In this document: positions 38,805 through 53,117 of the stretch, piece after piece
Layout: every line of letters starts with the position of its first letter
How positions within the stretch are numbered: the first letter of the stretch is position 1
Assembly: GCF_041146795.1 (NCBI RefSeq)
Contig: NC_135170.1
Span: 33,745,033 to 33,809,032, forward strand
Origin: Maylandia zebra
Lineage: Eukaryota > Chordata > Actinopteri > Cichliformes > Cichlidae
DNA: 64,000 nucleotides
Direction of reading: 5' to 3'
Notes under the pieces: model-generated
The model's database searches: none
Seen by the model: the letters and a program-made list of their open reading frames with translations, nothing else
What the model was told of the DNA's origin: nothing
Translations under genes and position numbers: made by a program

Positions 38805-41800
38805 GAACAACAGTGGTGAGATTTTGCACACTGTACCTTTAAGTATTACAAAATTATCTTTGGAATTTGTTATGAGAATGATTTGGCCAATCCTGTAAAC
38901 TAAAGCTGGAAATCTGAATCTCACTGGTCTTAAGTTACTTTGAATGTGTAAATTTGTGCCTGCATACAAAGACTGTTTGTATGTCAAACCAGAAATTTAA
39001 ATGAACCAGGAAGGAAACTTGAGCTCGAGTCAGCCCAGGTGAGAGCGACACTGTGTTCAAAACTTGTTTGGTTTGACATTGTAACCTGCTATAGACAATA
39101 CTGCTAAAGCTAATCTCATGAAGCTAATTTACGTCAGAAAAAAGACACAGGCATGAGCTTATATCCTGATACATCCCATCAAAGTCTCAGCCGTTTAACA
39201 GCAGGTGCTTCTCCTTTTCATTCAGGATCACACTCCACTTTAAAGACCAAGTCTGCATTATTCATTATGCAGTATTGGCTGGATGAGCCTCGGGCCACAC
39301 CTCTGGCCTGTTAGAGTACGTATAAATAATGCAGATTATAATTATAAATAAAACACGTCCAATAACACACTGTACTCTTGCTCTCTGCATATTCCAAGTT
39401 CCAAATTAAGTTGAGGTGTTTCAGAGGTATTAAACTGAGGAGATGGGCATACACAGAGCAAAAGATCCAGCATGCCAGGTCGCATTTTAGCAGGTAGCAC
39501 TGAGTCTCTCCCTGTAATAAAATGCAATTTCCTTTTCTATTCGTGATTACAGAGTCTGATGAGACATACACTCGAGAGGCGCTCATCCCAAACATGCAGG
39601 AGAAGCGTGGCTTGGCTTAGGATCTCGCAGATCTGATAAAGACCCAACAAGTGAGCCCTTTCCTTCCTGAGTGGAGAACTGTTTGTGTTACAACGTTCTG
39701 CGTCTCTTCTTCTGGGTGTGGGAACCTGCCCCTCCCAGAGTCCATGGTTTCCTCTCACCAAGGACCCGCCACCAGCTATCCTATGTTTCACTCAGCCCTA
39801 AATGTGACTGAAGAGAGCTGCAAATGCTAAAAATCTGCTCAAGTGAAGTGCTTATCTGCATGTACGATAAACCGTCTCAAAGTTATAGAGGGTTTGTAAT
39901 AATATAAGCGTATACAACACATATATATATAAAAATAAAGAATGTATCTACAACTCTAATTTCTTTTTATCCTCTGCATACAGTTGCAATGCAGATGTAC
40001 AATGGTATATTAGCCAAGAATTTTAAAAATAATGGTGTTGCTGATATACATATGAAACCTAAGTTTGCCTTTAAAAAGTCACATTGACTTTTTAAAAAAG
40101 AAAATAGATATAAGGAAAGAAGAAATCTTTACGTACAATTATTTCAGACTTTAAAACTGGCTTTTCTGACTTCATATAAGTTAAGAGTTAACGAAACGTA
40201 TTCATACAGCAGCTTGATGCACAAAGACAGTTCAGAGTACTTTGTGTATTTAGCTTAAATTATTATTTTAAAAAAGAAGATATAAATTAGCAGGTCAGGC
40301 ACCATAATCAGGACAACTTGTTACATGAAATGTAGCAGTTTTATTCATCTTAGATATGTTTAGCATGCTAAAACATCACTGACATAACACAGAAACTCAG
40401 AGGAGGATTATATTGTTTAAGCACGTGCCTGCCTCAGAAACCTAAAGCATCAAAAGCTCACGAAGCTCAACATTTATACCTTTACATTTTAATAATCTTC
40501 AGATGCTTATTCTGTCCAAGAGGGTCCTGGGCAAAGTGAACAGACTATAATTGACTCTGTCAAATCTTTGTCTCGGTCTAAATGTGTGGTCTGGAGTTTA
40601 AATCAGCTGGAAGCTGTAAAACTGACTTCTCGCCATTGTCTCGTGTACGTCATCAGAGCAGCTTGTGTGTTCTCCCCGTGGGGAAACTCAGAGGAATGTC
40701 CACAGCTGATAAAACCCAAAAAAGCTCACCCAGACCTCATCAAAACACACCTCCCGGCATTCCCAGTGATTGTTTGAGTGTTTACACTCAGTTAGGGGGA
40801 GAAAGGGGGGCTTATGGTCAAGTCTGGCTCGCCTGGTGATTGGCATTCAGGGTGGCCCAACAGTGGGACATCAGTTCATTGTTCAAAATGTTCCAGAAGT
40901 TTAGAGATGTAAAGCCATAGTAGACCCAAATGCTATGAATTAAAAGCTCGGTGCATAGGATTTAGGGATCTGTTGGCAGAAATGGAACAGAATTCTTTTT
41001 CATGATATTATTAGAGCCTTTTCTATCTAACAGACCTCCTTCTAAAATCAATACTGCATTCCTTTTGTATTTGGCACTCGCTAAATAAGCCACACACAGC
41101 ACTGATCAGGCTCTCCAGACACTGCTTTTGAGGTTTCTCACATGACATTGTGTGCACATTGTGTGGAAGTTGTCTACCATATTGGATGTGATACAACCAT
41201 CATTTGCAATAGAGACATGTATTTCCTGACTGGTTGGTCAGTGCAGGTTTCTGACAGTAGCTCTGTGAAATCAGTCACAAACAGTGTGCTGAACCCAAAA
41301 AACTCTCCTTCTGATTGCTTTGGTTGCTAGCAGATCGACTGCAAACACTTGCTAACCAGCCAGGTGGAGAAATAGCGAGGATTTAAAATAAAAGTTGTGC
41401 CTCAGTGCTGTAGCTAACAACTCAACTACGCTCTGATGGGAGAGTAGTTGCATCTTCCATGCAAATTACAGACAACTGAGGGGATCTAGTAGAGACCAAA
41501 GCAAATGCAAGGACGTTTTCAGTGAGCATCACAGACCTGTCAGATGGTTGCTGACTGCAGATTTTATTCACTTGGTCGTGCAACTAGTGATGGCTGAATG
41601 GCTGTACCTGCTAGAGAGCAAACGTTGCCCATTTTAACTTCTACTGTTACTGGAATGAGGTCAACTCACGTCCGATGTCACTCCTAGCTCCAACCTCTGT
41701 TTCACAAGGTAAAAGGAACGTGGAATAATTGTGCATGTTGTAAAAAGTACATTTAAACATCCACGTGATCGGACTTGGGAGTGGCAGAGCCAAAACTGCA

Positions 41801-44800
41801 ATAGTTGGCATGATGGAAATGAGAGCATCCTGGAATTCCACACACTGCACTTCTGAACTGGTTTTATACTTAAGAGACAATAAGAGATTATTAGGAGTCG
41901 ATACCTATAGTGTTACTTTAGTTGATTGTTAAGCATCAGATTTCACCCTTTGGTATCAATACTGTGACATTGGATAGCTTTTTCCTGCACAACTGGACCA
42001 GATCGTGCTTTAATTATTTTCCAAGGTAACGCTGTGTTGTGCCGTTCCATTCAGTTTGTAATAGAAGTTGAAATGGCCTTGTGGTCTTTGACTCTTTGAA
42101 TACTTCAGTGCATTAGCCTGACATTTGTTATTAACACAAAATACTATTGTGATGGCGAGCCAAACATGGTAAGATCAGCACCTCACCGCTAGTTGCTTCA
42201 CTTCACTTTGCAGTCCCGACTTTAAATATATTTTACTAATTTTCCAGTATATAGTTTCTTTATTAAATTAGTTTTTTCCATCACACCTTAAAATGTTTAT
42301 ATGGAGTGCACACAGATCAACAATGCAAAGTCAAACTTTTGTTTGGGGGGGGGGGGGGGGGGGGGTTGGCTTCTCCTTCCTGGTTGGCAAAAACTGAACC
42401 AAATGCTTCATTGCCTGGGGGTGTTTTATGGTTTAGCTAAGCCCGTATTTAAGTTCCCTCATGCGTCATCTCAGCAGGTTAGTTTGCCTTATGTTTGTTT
42501 GAGTTTAGTTTATTGAGTTGACCTCTTTTATTGTTCTGCCTGTCTAAGTTTTTGGCTTTGTTAATTATTTTTCATATTTTGGGGTCAATAAATGAAATTG
42601 AATTAAACCCCTGTGTCCTTACTGCTTGGTCCCTGCAGCTGAGGCTGATGGGATGCATGTCTCGATGGTTTCACAGGTTGGTTCAGCATTAAAAAAACAA
42701 ACAAAATAAAAACATCTACTATAATGGCAATGTCAAACAAAAAATCAGCGAATCAGAGTTACCCTGGCCTGCAACAAATTTTAATCCAACCAACACAACA
42801 GAAACACATTTGTCAACCACATGATGATACCAGCTGGCAGCTTGATACAAACTCTGACATACAAAACTCAAAATCACAAAGTGAAATCTAACAAAACTAA
42901 AAAGTAACAGAGTTGATTAGTGTGCAGGGTGAGGTCTAAATTCAGTTAGAAAAGCACATAGAACTTCATGCTCGAACTACGGCTTGCTGGAAACAGATGT
43001 GAGTCTGTGTGTGATACTTTTATCAGACATCAGAGTAAATATAATCCAAAAAACTGAACATGAACAGAACTCTGCAATCAACATGTTTTCAAGCTTAAAG
43101 TCAAAGTAAAACATGTAGGTTGCATATTGCATGTTGTTGCATAGATTGCGGGCGAGGACGTAGAAGTGATTCTGGAAAGGGGGGGGGGGGGTATATCAGC
43201 TTTATGAGGCCCAGGCAGGAAAGTTTCAGCTGCACAAAGCAGCTCAGCTGTTCACATGAAAAGGAAACTGAGTGCTGTGAAGAAGCTACTTCCCATGACA
43301 TCACCGTGTTTGTTAAATGACCTCTGCGGGCACGACAGACACACCTTCTCATATCCTCCCCGAGCCATTCAAATTATTTACTTCATTGACAGAAGAGGGA
43401 AATGGCAGTTTACGTTTGCCAAAACACTTAAAAGATAAAAAGATTTGAATCAAAGAATGATCTGCAGGCACGCTAATTTAAAGGTTTTTAACAAAAAAGA
43501 TTTAGGAAATTATATCTATCATTTTATTGTAACTTTTTAAAACGTTTTTAAAGCACAGCATTGCATTACATTGTAATCAAAGGCGTAGAGATCTGATAGA
43601 AACTGCTGACGTAAAGGGGACACTGTTCAGTCAGCATCAAAAATCTTGTTTCCACACAACCAAGCAGCAAACTGGGAGCATCAAGCCAATGAGAGAGAGG
43701 AGTGCTAAAAACCGTGATTCCTGAAGTGGCCACTTGAGTCCAAAAGTGAGTCAGTCCACTCACACGCGTGTGATAAAATGTCTTGCGAGCAAAATCTAAA
43801 ACTCTGCTCCCTAGAGCTAATTTCCCTTTTCATAGCAGCTGCACAACGAGTGAAGTTGTTAATTTGTTATGTTATATATGTATATATGTTTCTTAGTGAA
43901 GAACTTCCAGACAGTGCAGACAACAGATACTGTAGCACCTCTGCAGTGCTGCCACAGTCTCGCCAGTAAATATTTACAAAGTTCGACAGGTGAAAATGAC
44001 ATGAGACGCTGGACGCAGGTTAGAGAGGCTTGTTGTGAAACGAGAGGTTAACAGCTGCAGCAAACTTCAGATTTAATGAGGAGTCTCATGTTTTTGTGGT
44101 CATTTAATGGTCATCAGGATTACAAAAAAGCTATCTTCTGACAATTAACCGGTTCTTATTCTCGCTTTCTTTAAATCTCATTACACAGTATGTGTCCAAT
44201 CATGCAGTTAATATAAGATTAATGTCCTCGGATCAGACATATATCTAACAGGCTGATAAGTGATTTAAGTTAGAGGAAATCTTTGAATAACAAACTCTAA
44301 TTTCTAAACTTCCTTAAGTGGACAGGGCTGATCAGGAACAATAAAGACAAACATAATGGCCATGTATGCTCAGCCTAACGAAATGCCAAAAATCTGCCTG
44401 TAGAAAAGAAAAGAAAAGAAAAGAAACAGATTAACCCAGTTCAAGACAAACAAACAGTCACAATTTCTCCTTCCATATGGATGCAATCACTCTTGGTGCA
44501 CGATGATCTTGAGAGCAGGGTGTTGACTCTCCTTTTGTTCATTCACTTTTGTCCTCGTCTGCTGTTTACCGCAAACATTGCACAAGAGAGGATTCAGATG
44601 CTGCGCAGTCATAAATCAAATGCTTTACGAGACGCTTTCACATATGAATCAGATCTATTGTGCGACCCTGCTCCCCACGAGGAAAAAGTACCTTCAACTG
44701 TGGGTTCAAATAAAAAGTGCATAAAGAAGCAGGACGTCAGAATCTAACAGAGGACAAAAGCAGCTGCATTAAAGAAAGTGTTCTGGCAATTGATTTGCTG

Positions 44801-46649
44801 GCTCAGCAGTTTAATAGCAGGCGGATGCGTAAGGACTCTGCAAGGTACATCTCAGTACTTTCTGTTGCTCAGCAGAGCAAAGAAGAGTCAGTTTTGTTAT
44901 TTTCTTGATGCAGAGCAGGAAGATTTCATCACAGGGCATTGAACTTCTTAACAAACTTTACATTTGGTTATTTAAAGCTGCGTATTGTCATCAAGTGTGT
45001 TATCTAGTTTTTCTTGCAGTTTCTAGGATTTTTAGACCTTGAGTACACAAGGTTCACACAGTTTTTCAAAATGTTATTTTATTAATATATTAAAAAGGTG
45101 ACAAGAGGAAACATTACTAACCAACTGGAGGTGCGTTTCTATTCACCGGATAAAGATCAATTTAATGTCTTTATTTCCTTTTTCCGCGGTAACGCTCATT
45201 ACCGATGTTTTGGCATATAATCGTTACTCTTTAGTTGCTAAATGTTATTTTATGTTCACCTTGCAAACTTTTCTGTTGTTGTAGGATAAATCGTGGAGTT
45301 AGTGATGCTGAATACAGGAACTAAAACAATGACTTTAACACAGAACCAAAACTATCAGCCAAAACCATGTAAACAGATCCAGAGCCGCAGAACAGCGTGT
45401 CTCCGGATGGCTGGTGTTGCAGACAGGTTAAAGTTCTGCGTTTGGTTGGATTTTATTGGAAATGACATTAGGAGTCCTGGTGAAGTGGGATTTAATGTAA
45501 AAATTGGAGGAAATGGTCAGGAAAAGCTTTTTCTTCATAATGTGGTAGAATGAGAGCAAACCTATCCGGCAGCACCTTTGGGACTGTGGGCAGCCAACTC
45601 TTCAGACACTCCAAGAATCACTGGCAGCACATGAAAGGACTGAAGAAAAAGCATGTCGTGCAGAGTTTCTGACACACGCTCTCTAAACTAGAGTTAAAAA
45701 GTGCCCAAAAGCTCAAAGCTATAATGTTTAATTAGGGAAAAGATGATGGATTTAGCCCCGGGTTATGCTCAGGCTATTTAACTTTGCACCATCATAGTGG
45801 TTTTACAAAGCTGAGCTCAGTGTGTTTAACTACATTGGATCTGATCAACGTGAACTTTGCGTTGAAGCTGGGAAGTCACAGATCAGCTTCACCAACAAGT
45901 GGTTTTCTCCACATGCTATTATTTTAGCGTAACACCAAATATTACCACAGCACATGTACTTTGACCTGCTGAAGTTAGCTAACAAATTGTCATTGGCAAC
46001 ATCCATGTACTAATGGCTGAAATGTTCGGTAAGGCATCTTTAGCCATTTGCAGGTCCAAATGTTCCCTCAGCTCCCAAATGCAAACACGCACTGAGGCAC
46101 CACTGAGAGTAAAAACCATCTAAATTCTTTCAGCTCCAATAAAATGACCAGTGTGGCTGTTCTCCCAGGTGTAACAATAAAGTTCAAACATCCAGGCATC
46201 CGTGAAAAGGAGAATTTATGAGGTTCAGGCAAGTTGGTTGCATTCGCTAGCTAACTGATGTTGATAAAGACGATGTGCCTTGTTCTAACTGAATAACTTC
46301 TTTAACAATATCTAGTGTTGCAATAGTTTTGGATGTAAAAGCAACAGAAAATGATAACAGCAACATTTGGAGATTTATTGAAGGTGTGATAGCTATAAAT
46401 GATCTACTGTTACAGAGCTGTGGTGTGGCTAACATGAACACATTACTGTAGGGAAGATGTAGCATGGTTTCAATCACCATCATATGGAGATCACACGGGA
46501 AGAAGACAGAAAACAGTTCAAACTAACACAACACCAAGTAGATGGACGGACTTGGAAACACGAAACTGCTTTTAAGAAGCAGGTTGTTTGGCAACTCCAA
46601 CATTTACACCACAGAGGAAAGATGACAACTATTTAAGGAGTGTGCACAC
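38805..46649. other. Large gene-free intergenic stretch
   Basis: No supported gene, RNA gene or well-defined repeat. It contains two long G runs (42345-42365 and 43180-43191), a short (AAAAG)n run near 44403-44425, and TA-rich tracts. Conserved enhancers could lie here but would need cross-species comparison. Confidence 0.45.
42345..42365 (+). repeat. Homopolymer G21
   Basis: Twenty-one uninterrupted G residues in an AT-rich context, a potential G-quadruplex and an assembly-error hot spot. Confidence 0.95.
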
Positions 46650-47140
46650 CTTTGTGACTGTTATGAATACAACAGTCAAACAGTATTAAAGATGGGCACA
46701 GCTGCTGTGATGTCACCCACTGGTTTCTTAAGTCCCTGTATGAAGTTTTGAGATGAGCATCGCCATCGTTCTCCATCTTGGTTGCACAAACTTGGACGTG
46801 ATGAAGAAGGGGCAGGTCTGACTGTGAAAGTGCATGCTCATTGGCTGAGGAGTGGTTGACCAATGAGCATGCAGTTTCATGTTACACATGATCTTTCATT
46901 TGATACACAGAATGGCCAAGATTTACAAAACAGACTTGAAGTTGACCGACTGAGCCCATAAACTCAACAGCAAAGTGTTTACAGAGTCAAGCAAGACAGC
47001 CACCTTCCCGTAGACGTGTTTTTGCAACTACAGCTATCACCTTCTGGTGGCCTTCGGATCGGTTTAAGGCACTTCCACATTGGCTTCATTTTTTCCGACC
47101 TGGAAGCTATGTCCGTCTTTTATATAATCTATGGTACATC
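46650..47140. repeat. Probable dispersed teleost repeat (about 0.5 kb)
   Basis: Begins near AGTATTAAAGATGGGCACAG and ends near CCGTCTTTTATATAATCTAT. Segments such as CTTCTGGTGGCC and CTTCCACATTGGCTTCATTT look like a family I have seen often in cichlid sequence. Limits and class are uncertain, and no terminal duplication was found. Confidence 0.35.
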
Positions 47141-47889
47141 ATCACTGCACTTGTTGTGTACTCAATGTGAACCCACTTATACACTCAAAATAGTTAGTGT
47201 AAGTATGGAAGAGTATGCAATTTGAGATGGCAATTATGTGTTAGCATGCTGATGTTAGCATTACTCTCAAAGCACCACTGTGCAGGACCTCTGAGAGCTG
47301 CAGGGATGGAAGATGAAGAAATATGCAGAACAAAAGATTCCAGTGGATCTCCATCTCCGGACACCTGAAAAACCGGTTAAAATTGCTCCGACAAGTACAG
47401 AACTTGACTTTGGCCTTTTCTTGGAGTGGATATTAACAGTGCTGTGCTTGTTTCACCCTCATCAGGCAACCTGAACCAAGTCAAACAAAAGAAATTTTTG
47501 TAATTTTCAGGTTGTTATCGAAAATGAGCAAATGTCACTTGAGTCCGGTCAGCTAGTCAGAGAGCTGTCAGGTCGGGTCTGTCCGAGCCTCTTCACGCTC
47601 CGGCTGCACAGCTGTTTCATTAGAGGCAGCAGGAAGGAGCAGGATGTCTGTAATGCTGAGCTCGTTATGTTTAATTTTTTCAACAATGTGCAGTCGGTTG
47701 TTTTGAAGTCTGGAATTTAACACTGCAGCTTGTTCTCCTTTGTTGAAAGAGGCTGAAGGAGAACACATTCATTCCACAAGTCTTCCTTTTCATTTGTAAC
47801 ACTTTCTACTTTTTCCGTGCTAGTCACTTTTCTTTATTTTTTACTTCCATACTTGATTGACCTCTTAATTCTTCCTCTTCCGATCACCT

Positions 47890-47970
47890 TCTTTCCTTCC
47901 TTCCTTCCTTCCTTCCTTCCTTCCTTCCTTCCTTCTTTCCTTCATTCCTTCACTCATTCCTTCCTTCCAA
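47890..47970. repeat. (TTCC)n microsatellite
   Basis: About 80 bases of TTCC/TTCT units, nearly pure at 47892-47935 and degenerate after. Confidence 0.95.
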
Positions 47971-50817
47971 TTGAATTCTTTACGTCACTCGTTTTCTTGC
48001 TTCTATTCTCCTTTGGAACTCTTGAAATTCTTTCCTGTTTTTTTAAACTACGTGCCCCCGGCTTCTTTCAGTTTATTGATAAAGTAACCCAGCAGCAGCG
48101 TGGCACTGATTGAAATGACAACTATGTGAGGCACAAAAAGTGACGCACACAGTCCCTACATGAGGTGCCAGCAGTGTGTAATGAGGCTAAAGACGCCGGG
48201 GGAGAGCACCTGTCAAACTTCATCTCAAGTCACCCATTTTTCCAGCTTCAGTCTGGCTTCCTCTAACCTGACAAGCAGGAGGAGACGCCTCACCGTGTCA
48301 TGTGTCTCATTAACGTGTTACTGAGCTGATCTCGGAGTCTATTAAGTGCACGTCTTCAGCCGATTGCATGTGTGGTGGTGATCTCCCAAAAGTGACAAAG
48401 TGTGTTGTAGGTTCTCCTCTGACGCAAGGAAACCATTTAGTTGTAGTGTCTGGTGTCACGGGGACGCATAGCAACGCAAATGCTGCCTATAAATATACTT
48501 CCATGTCCAGGCTATTTTAAACCTGACGGGGTCAGACGACAGCGCTCAACTTCCTTTTACTTTAGAGAATTTATGTCCTGAAACATTCAATTAGTCGTCC
48601 AGCAGAAGAAAAACAGCCAATATTTAGACACATAAAGTGATGATGGTGGTGGGAAAAAAGTAACAAATAGAGAGAAGCTATGTGTTAAATTGTTACTAAA
48701 GTGATTCCGACTGCTTTGAGTTTAGGTGCAAAGGCTGACTGTGATTTTTAAATTTGCCAGAATAATTAACTTTCTGCAACTTCCATCAGAATCATCTTCC
48801 TTTGTCAGTTGATGTTATTTTTACATTTGCAAGTTTGTAATGTCAAATAATCTGTAAACTGGAAATCCACCGAAATGTAACTCAGCTAAAACTAAATTGC
48901 CTCATATTTTCAAAGCTGATTAACTTAAAAGCTATTTTACTTAACGAATAGAAATATAAAAATTATTATTTTTTAATTTAAAAAAGAAGAAATGTCACAG
49001 AAATGTCAAAATATTCAAGTTAAGTTTTTATTTGCATCTGTAACTCTCGATATCTGAACAAAGTATTGAGGTTGGTCTGCATGTTTTTGACATTTGTGGC
49101 AGTGTACAACAAAGCAGCTTTTACTCAAGTATTTTTATGCTTTGAGTTACGTTTCATTTCCTCTCCATTGGACAAAATTGTACTTTTATTTACCTACAAA
49201 TTAAGATTTTTTTGGAGTTTATAAAATCCAAATTTTTGCCATAGATTAATCTATCCAAGAGTTTAGTTCACACAGGAACTAGAATTTAACAAGATTTGCT
49301 TTATACCATTTAAAATTAGTCTTCAAGCTTCTTTTTTCCACAAATCTTTACAAATTACAATTGTTTACAGAGCATTCAGTAGTCATCAGGATCATCCATA
49401 ATGAAAGTAGTGATTATTAGCTGTAGCCCAGAGTGAAATAGGAAAAGAATGACTCCACCTTAATGAACTACAACAGTAAAATCCTATAAATATGTGAGTA
49501 AAAGTAATGTAGTTATTCAGTATCAGTGGCTGTTTTTTACATAAAGTACTTTTATTTGCTTGTTTGCAGTTACATCCTCTTATTTAAATTACATAGAGGT
49601 TCTGAGTACTTCCTTGACATAAACCAAAACGTAGCCTCTGCTTTGTTGTTGATATTTTAACGGGGCAGGCCGTGATGACTGTGTTTTGAATGAAATCTAA
49701 ATTCTCAAGTGAATACATTGGCTTTGGATTTGTCACCAGAAGACATGTGCAGTAAATTTGTGCGAAGACTCAAAGGCACACCCAAGTACGTCATGAGAGG
49801 CAAAACATTTCCCTCAACTCAGCAGTGAAAGCCAATGACTGAATGTTAATAAAATAACTCATCGCTTCTCCTACTCATAAACTGTCTCTAAGAAATACAA
49901 ACACTGACGTCAAACCTCTGAGAGTCACATTTCCTATGAATGTAACAAGCCTGAAGAAACAGTCACACTTACTAATCCACTCTATGAGTGTAAGGCGACA
50001 GCAAACTGGAGCATAACTGTGTGACCAGGGAATATTGACAGTAAAATTATCCTATTGGTCACATTTTTAATACCAATATTAAAATAATCTTAATTTGAAT
50101 ATTTATTAATGTTATGTGCTTCAACGATTATCTCTGTCCTAATGCATTTTTAATAATTTACTGATTTCACTCTCATCATGTGTGTTATCATTTTGGTAGT
50201 CAGCTTTTTGGTTAAGAAAATAGTCCTCTACTAACAGATATACATATTCACCTAGGAGGTGATATGAATCTTTTTGTCCAGCAGTGGTCAGTTCCTTTGG
50301 TGGTGGAAACATATTTTGTGTAGTATTATAGAGAACTCTGAGAAAACTGACATACTGTTATTTGTGACCTTACCTGTTTCCTAGTTTGTTTAGCTGCTGA
50401 TTCAGTTACATCTGTTCTGTCCGTCATGTTCAAAGATGTTAAAATGTTAAGTGGAGGGGTGACACGATGGCTTGATGGATAAGACAGTGTTGCTACTCCA
50501 TTTTTAATATACGTCATTCAAGCTGTAGCAAAAAGACCCACACTGTTTGTATACTGAATATGCCCCAGGTGACGGTGGGTGACTTTTGTGTGTAGTTAAA
50601 ATTTTAGAAGAACTGCAAATAGAGGATTAAGCTGAGCTCACTGTGTCTAAAGGTAGACCAAAACCTCGTGTCCCTAATCAACATTACTAATGTTGTATTA
50701 GCACTTTGCTAAGTGTTTGATCTATGCATACACATGTTACCAAAAACCTGGTGATCTTAGCAAATGAAAAATAAGCTTTACATATTATATTTAATTAAAT
50801 GTCACTCAATGGGTTTT
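47971..50817. other. Intergenic; no gene seen
   Basis: AT-rich; short frames only, with no family similarity. Confidence 0.45.
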
Positions 50818-50832
50818 AGAACACTTAGAACA

Positions 50833-52975
50833 TGGAGCAGGGTGCCGCCGGTGCGTCGAGCCGCCTGGGGGGCTCTTCTACTGGTGGGGGGGATGGTCAC
50901 ATCTTGCAGGAGCTTTCTTCTCTTCAGGAACTCTCTGCAGGAGGGGGAGATACAGGAGAGGTGGAGGAAGATCTCAGCCTGGGCGTTTACCGTCTTATGT
51001 AGTCTGGAAGATGTGTGGATGGTGGGGTGGGTGCAGTTTTCTCTGTGGTGGGGTTGGGTGGACTGTCCAGGGCTCTGTGGAGCCGGGGGGCGCTACTGCA
51101 CTGGGCCCCGGTCTGATGGGCCTGGGCCCCCCTTCCCTGGCGGGTCGCGGAGGGTGGGAGTGCCTACTGGGGTCAGCGGGGGAGCTGGCCCCAGGGAGGG
51201 GTTACCTGCCCCTCCCTTCCTTCCCTCCCCATCTCCAGCTGCCTCCCTCTTCCCGCTCCTCCACAACCACCCACACATGCAGGGCCTTGGAGTAGGGGCA
51301 TGTCACCAGGGTGCAGAGGAGGCTACCCCCCCCCCCCCCCCCCCCCCGTCCCCTTCTGGCTGCCTCTGCCTCAATTTTATCCCACAACTTAGACATTCAC
51401 ATTATTCACACTCTCATTACACATACATATAGGATCTTGGGGGTGGGCACAATCACGGAGTCCAAATTACCATCAGGGTGTATACCTCACCCCTGACGTC
51501 GTTGCCCACCTCTCAATTTTAAATACACTTAGTCATTGAGGGCTAGCAGGAGGGACTATGCGCTTACCTGCTGCTCCTTGGCAGGTAGCTCCATGCCCTC
51601 CTGGGTTTTAAATGCACCTTAGAACACATATGCATCAACACTACAATGAGCGGGTGGAGGGAGGTTTGGAGTCTTCTCCCACCCCCATTCTCTGCGGCCT
51701 GCTGGAGCGGGAGGGCTAGTAGGAGGAGTTGGCCGTCCGACTGCGGTCTGGGGTGTGGGGCCTCCCTGCTGCTGCGGAGTCGGGGTGGTCTGCCTCTCCC
51801 CACCGCAGGGAAAAGGGTAACACCACCTGGGTCTGGGTGCAATTCCCCCCTCCAGGGGCAAGGGTACCTAGACCCGGTTTGTAGAGTACGCTTGGGGAGT
51901 GTGATTGTGTGTACAGCGTCTCTTTATGTCTGTCTCCACGTTGGTTGAGTGTGGAGTGAGTGCATATGAGAGCATGAGGGTGGGAATGGATGTTTGTGTC
52001 TGTGTGTGCCTGTATGTCTGTGTCTATATGTCAGGTTGGGTATCAGACGCCACCTCTCTGGGGACACCTCAGGCCCTCCAAGGTTTGGAGGCCTATCTCC
52101 ACCCACCACCACTTCCCCTGCCGGTGGCGGACTCCCTCAGGTGTCGGTGTGTTGGTGGTTCTTTGTTTCTGGGGGTGGGCGTCCGGGTACACACCGGCTC
52201 ACTCCTTGGCGGCCGCTTGTCGGGGCCTGGGGCCTGGGGCTCGCTCGGGCCCCTTTGGAGGTGGGGTGCCCCCGGCCTCTCGGCCTAGGGCTCGGTCACT
52301 CAGGCACAGCTGGGGGCCGGCGGAGCTCACGGGCGCGTCACTGCAACTCCCCCTGACTTCTGCTCCGCGGCTGCTGGGCGAGCCCTCATCTGGGACTCTC
52401 CTCAGCTCTTACTGGAACAGTGGCGCGGCTGCCCCTCTGTTGGTCTTCCATGGTCTCTTGTGTTCTGGGGGCCTCTGGATGTCTGGAGTTTTGATCTCCT
52501 CCATACCCGCTTCACACCCTGGAGGACGGGGCTGTGGCCCCCCCACACTCCCTAGCAGATCATTACATGGAGAAACCTTTGGAATGCAAGCATGCTGATC
52601 CACACAGGTATGCACACATGGGTATTCACAGACGCGGACTAAAGCTTTCTTGGCTGCTGCCTCAAAGCACACTGTGCGCTGTCTATCTTGCGTGCTGCAC
52701 AATATCGTTTATTACTTAGTAAATATTGATATCTATGACTAGCTAGTTTATTGTGATGGTGCTTTGTTTTCTCTATTATTATGTTGCTCTTTGTTGTTTG
52801 CTGTCTCCTCTGTTTGTTTTTTTTGTTTGTTTGTTTTTTTTTTTTCTCCATACAGGTGACCCAGGAGTTCTTTTTTTTTTCTCTCTCTTCCCCCCCCTTC
52901 TCACCGTCTCTTCTCCCCTTTGGTTTTCTTTCTTTCTCTCCCCCTCTTTCTCTCATTCATTCCCCCTGTCCTATT

Positions 52976-53017
<42 letters not shown>

Positions 53018-53077
53018 ACAAAGGATGAACTGAAGCTCTGCCATCACGTAATATCGCATACTGCTGTTTCTGATGTC

Positions 53078-53112
<35 letters not shown>
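50833..53112 (+). mobile_element. GC-rich retroposed element with poly(A) and target-site duplication
   Basis: A 2.28 kb block, sharply GC-richer than its surroundings, flanked by direct repeats AGAACACTTAGAACA (50818-50832) and AGAACACTTTAGAACA (53113-53128; one extra T). It ends in poly(A) at 53082-53112. An earlier poly(A) lies at 52980-53015, with 66 bp of other sequence between. A 15-16 bp duplication plus poly(A) indicates L1-type target-primed reverse transcription. No reverse transcriptase or other domain can be seen. The longest frame (to 51432) starts in flanking DNA and is low-complexity. The element may be a truncated LINE, a UTR-only LINE derivative or a composite non-autonomous retroposon. 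A C22 run (51326-51347) and T-rich blocks lie inside. Confidence 0.7.
51326..51347 (+). repeat. Homopolymer C22
   Basis: Uninterrupted C run within the GC-rich retroposed element; length is likely unstable. Confidence 0.95.

Positions 53113-53117
<5 letters not shown>

Noticed and set aside
45293-45553. 86-codon plus-strand frame
   Set aside because: No domain similarity, splice signals or neighbour support.
47890-47970. Possible CRISPR-like or satellite array
   Set aside because: Plain tetranucleotide microsatellite; no spacers.
50764-51432. Longest plus-strand frame in the GC-rich block (222 codons)
   Set aside because: Starts in flanking AT-rich DNA, crosses the target-site duplication and a C22 run, and has low-complexity Gly/Pro composition with no domain.
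51564-52702. Overlapping frames on both strands in the GC-rich retroposon
   Set aside because: Open frames in several phases and both strands at once reflect high GC and few stops, not coding.
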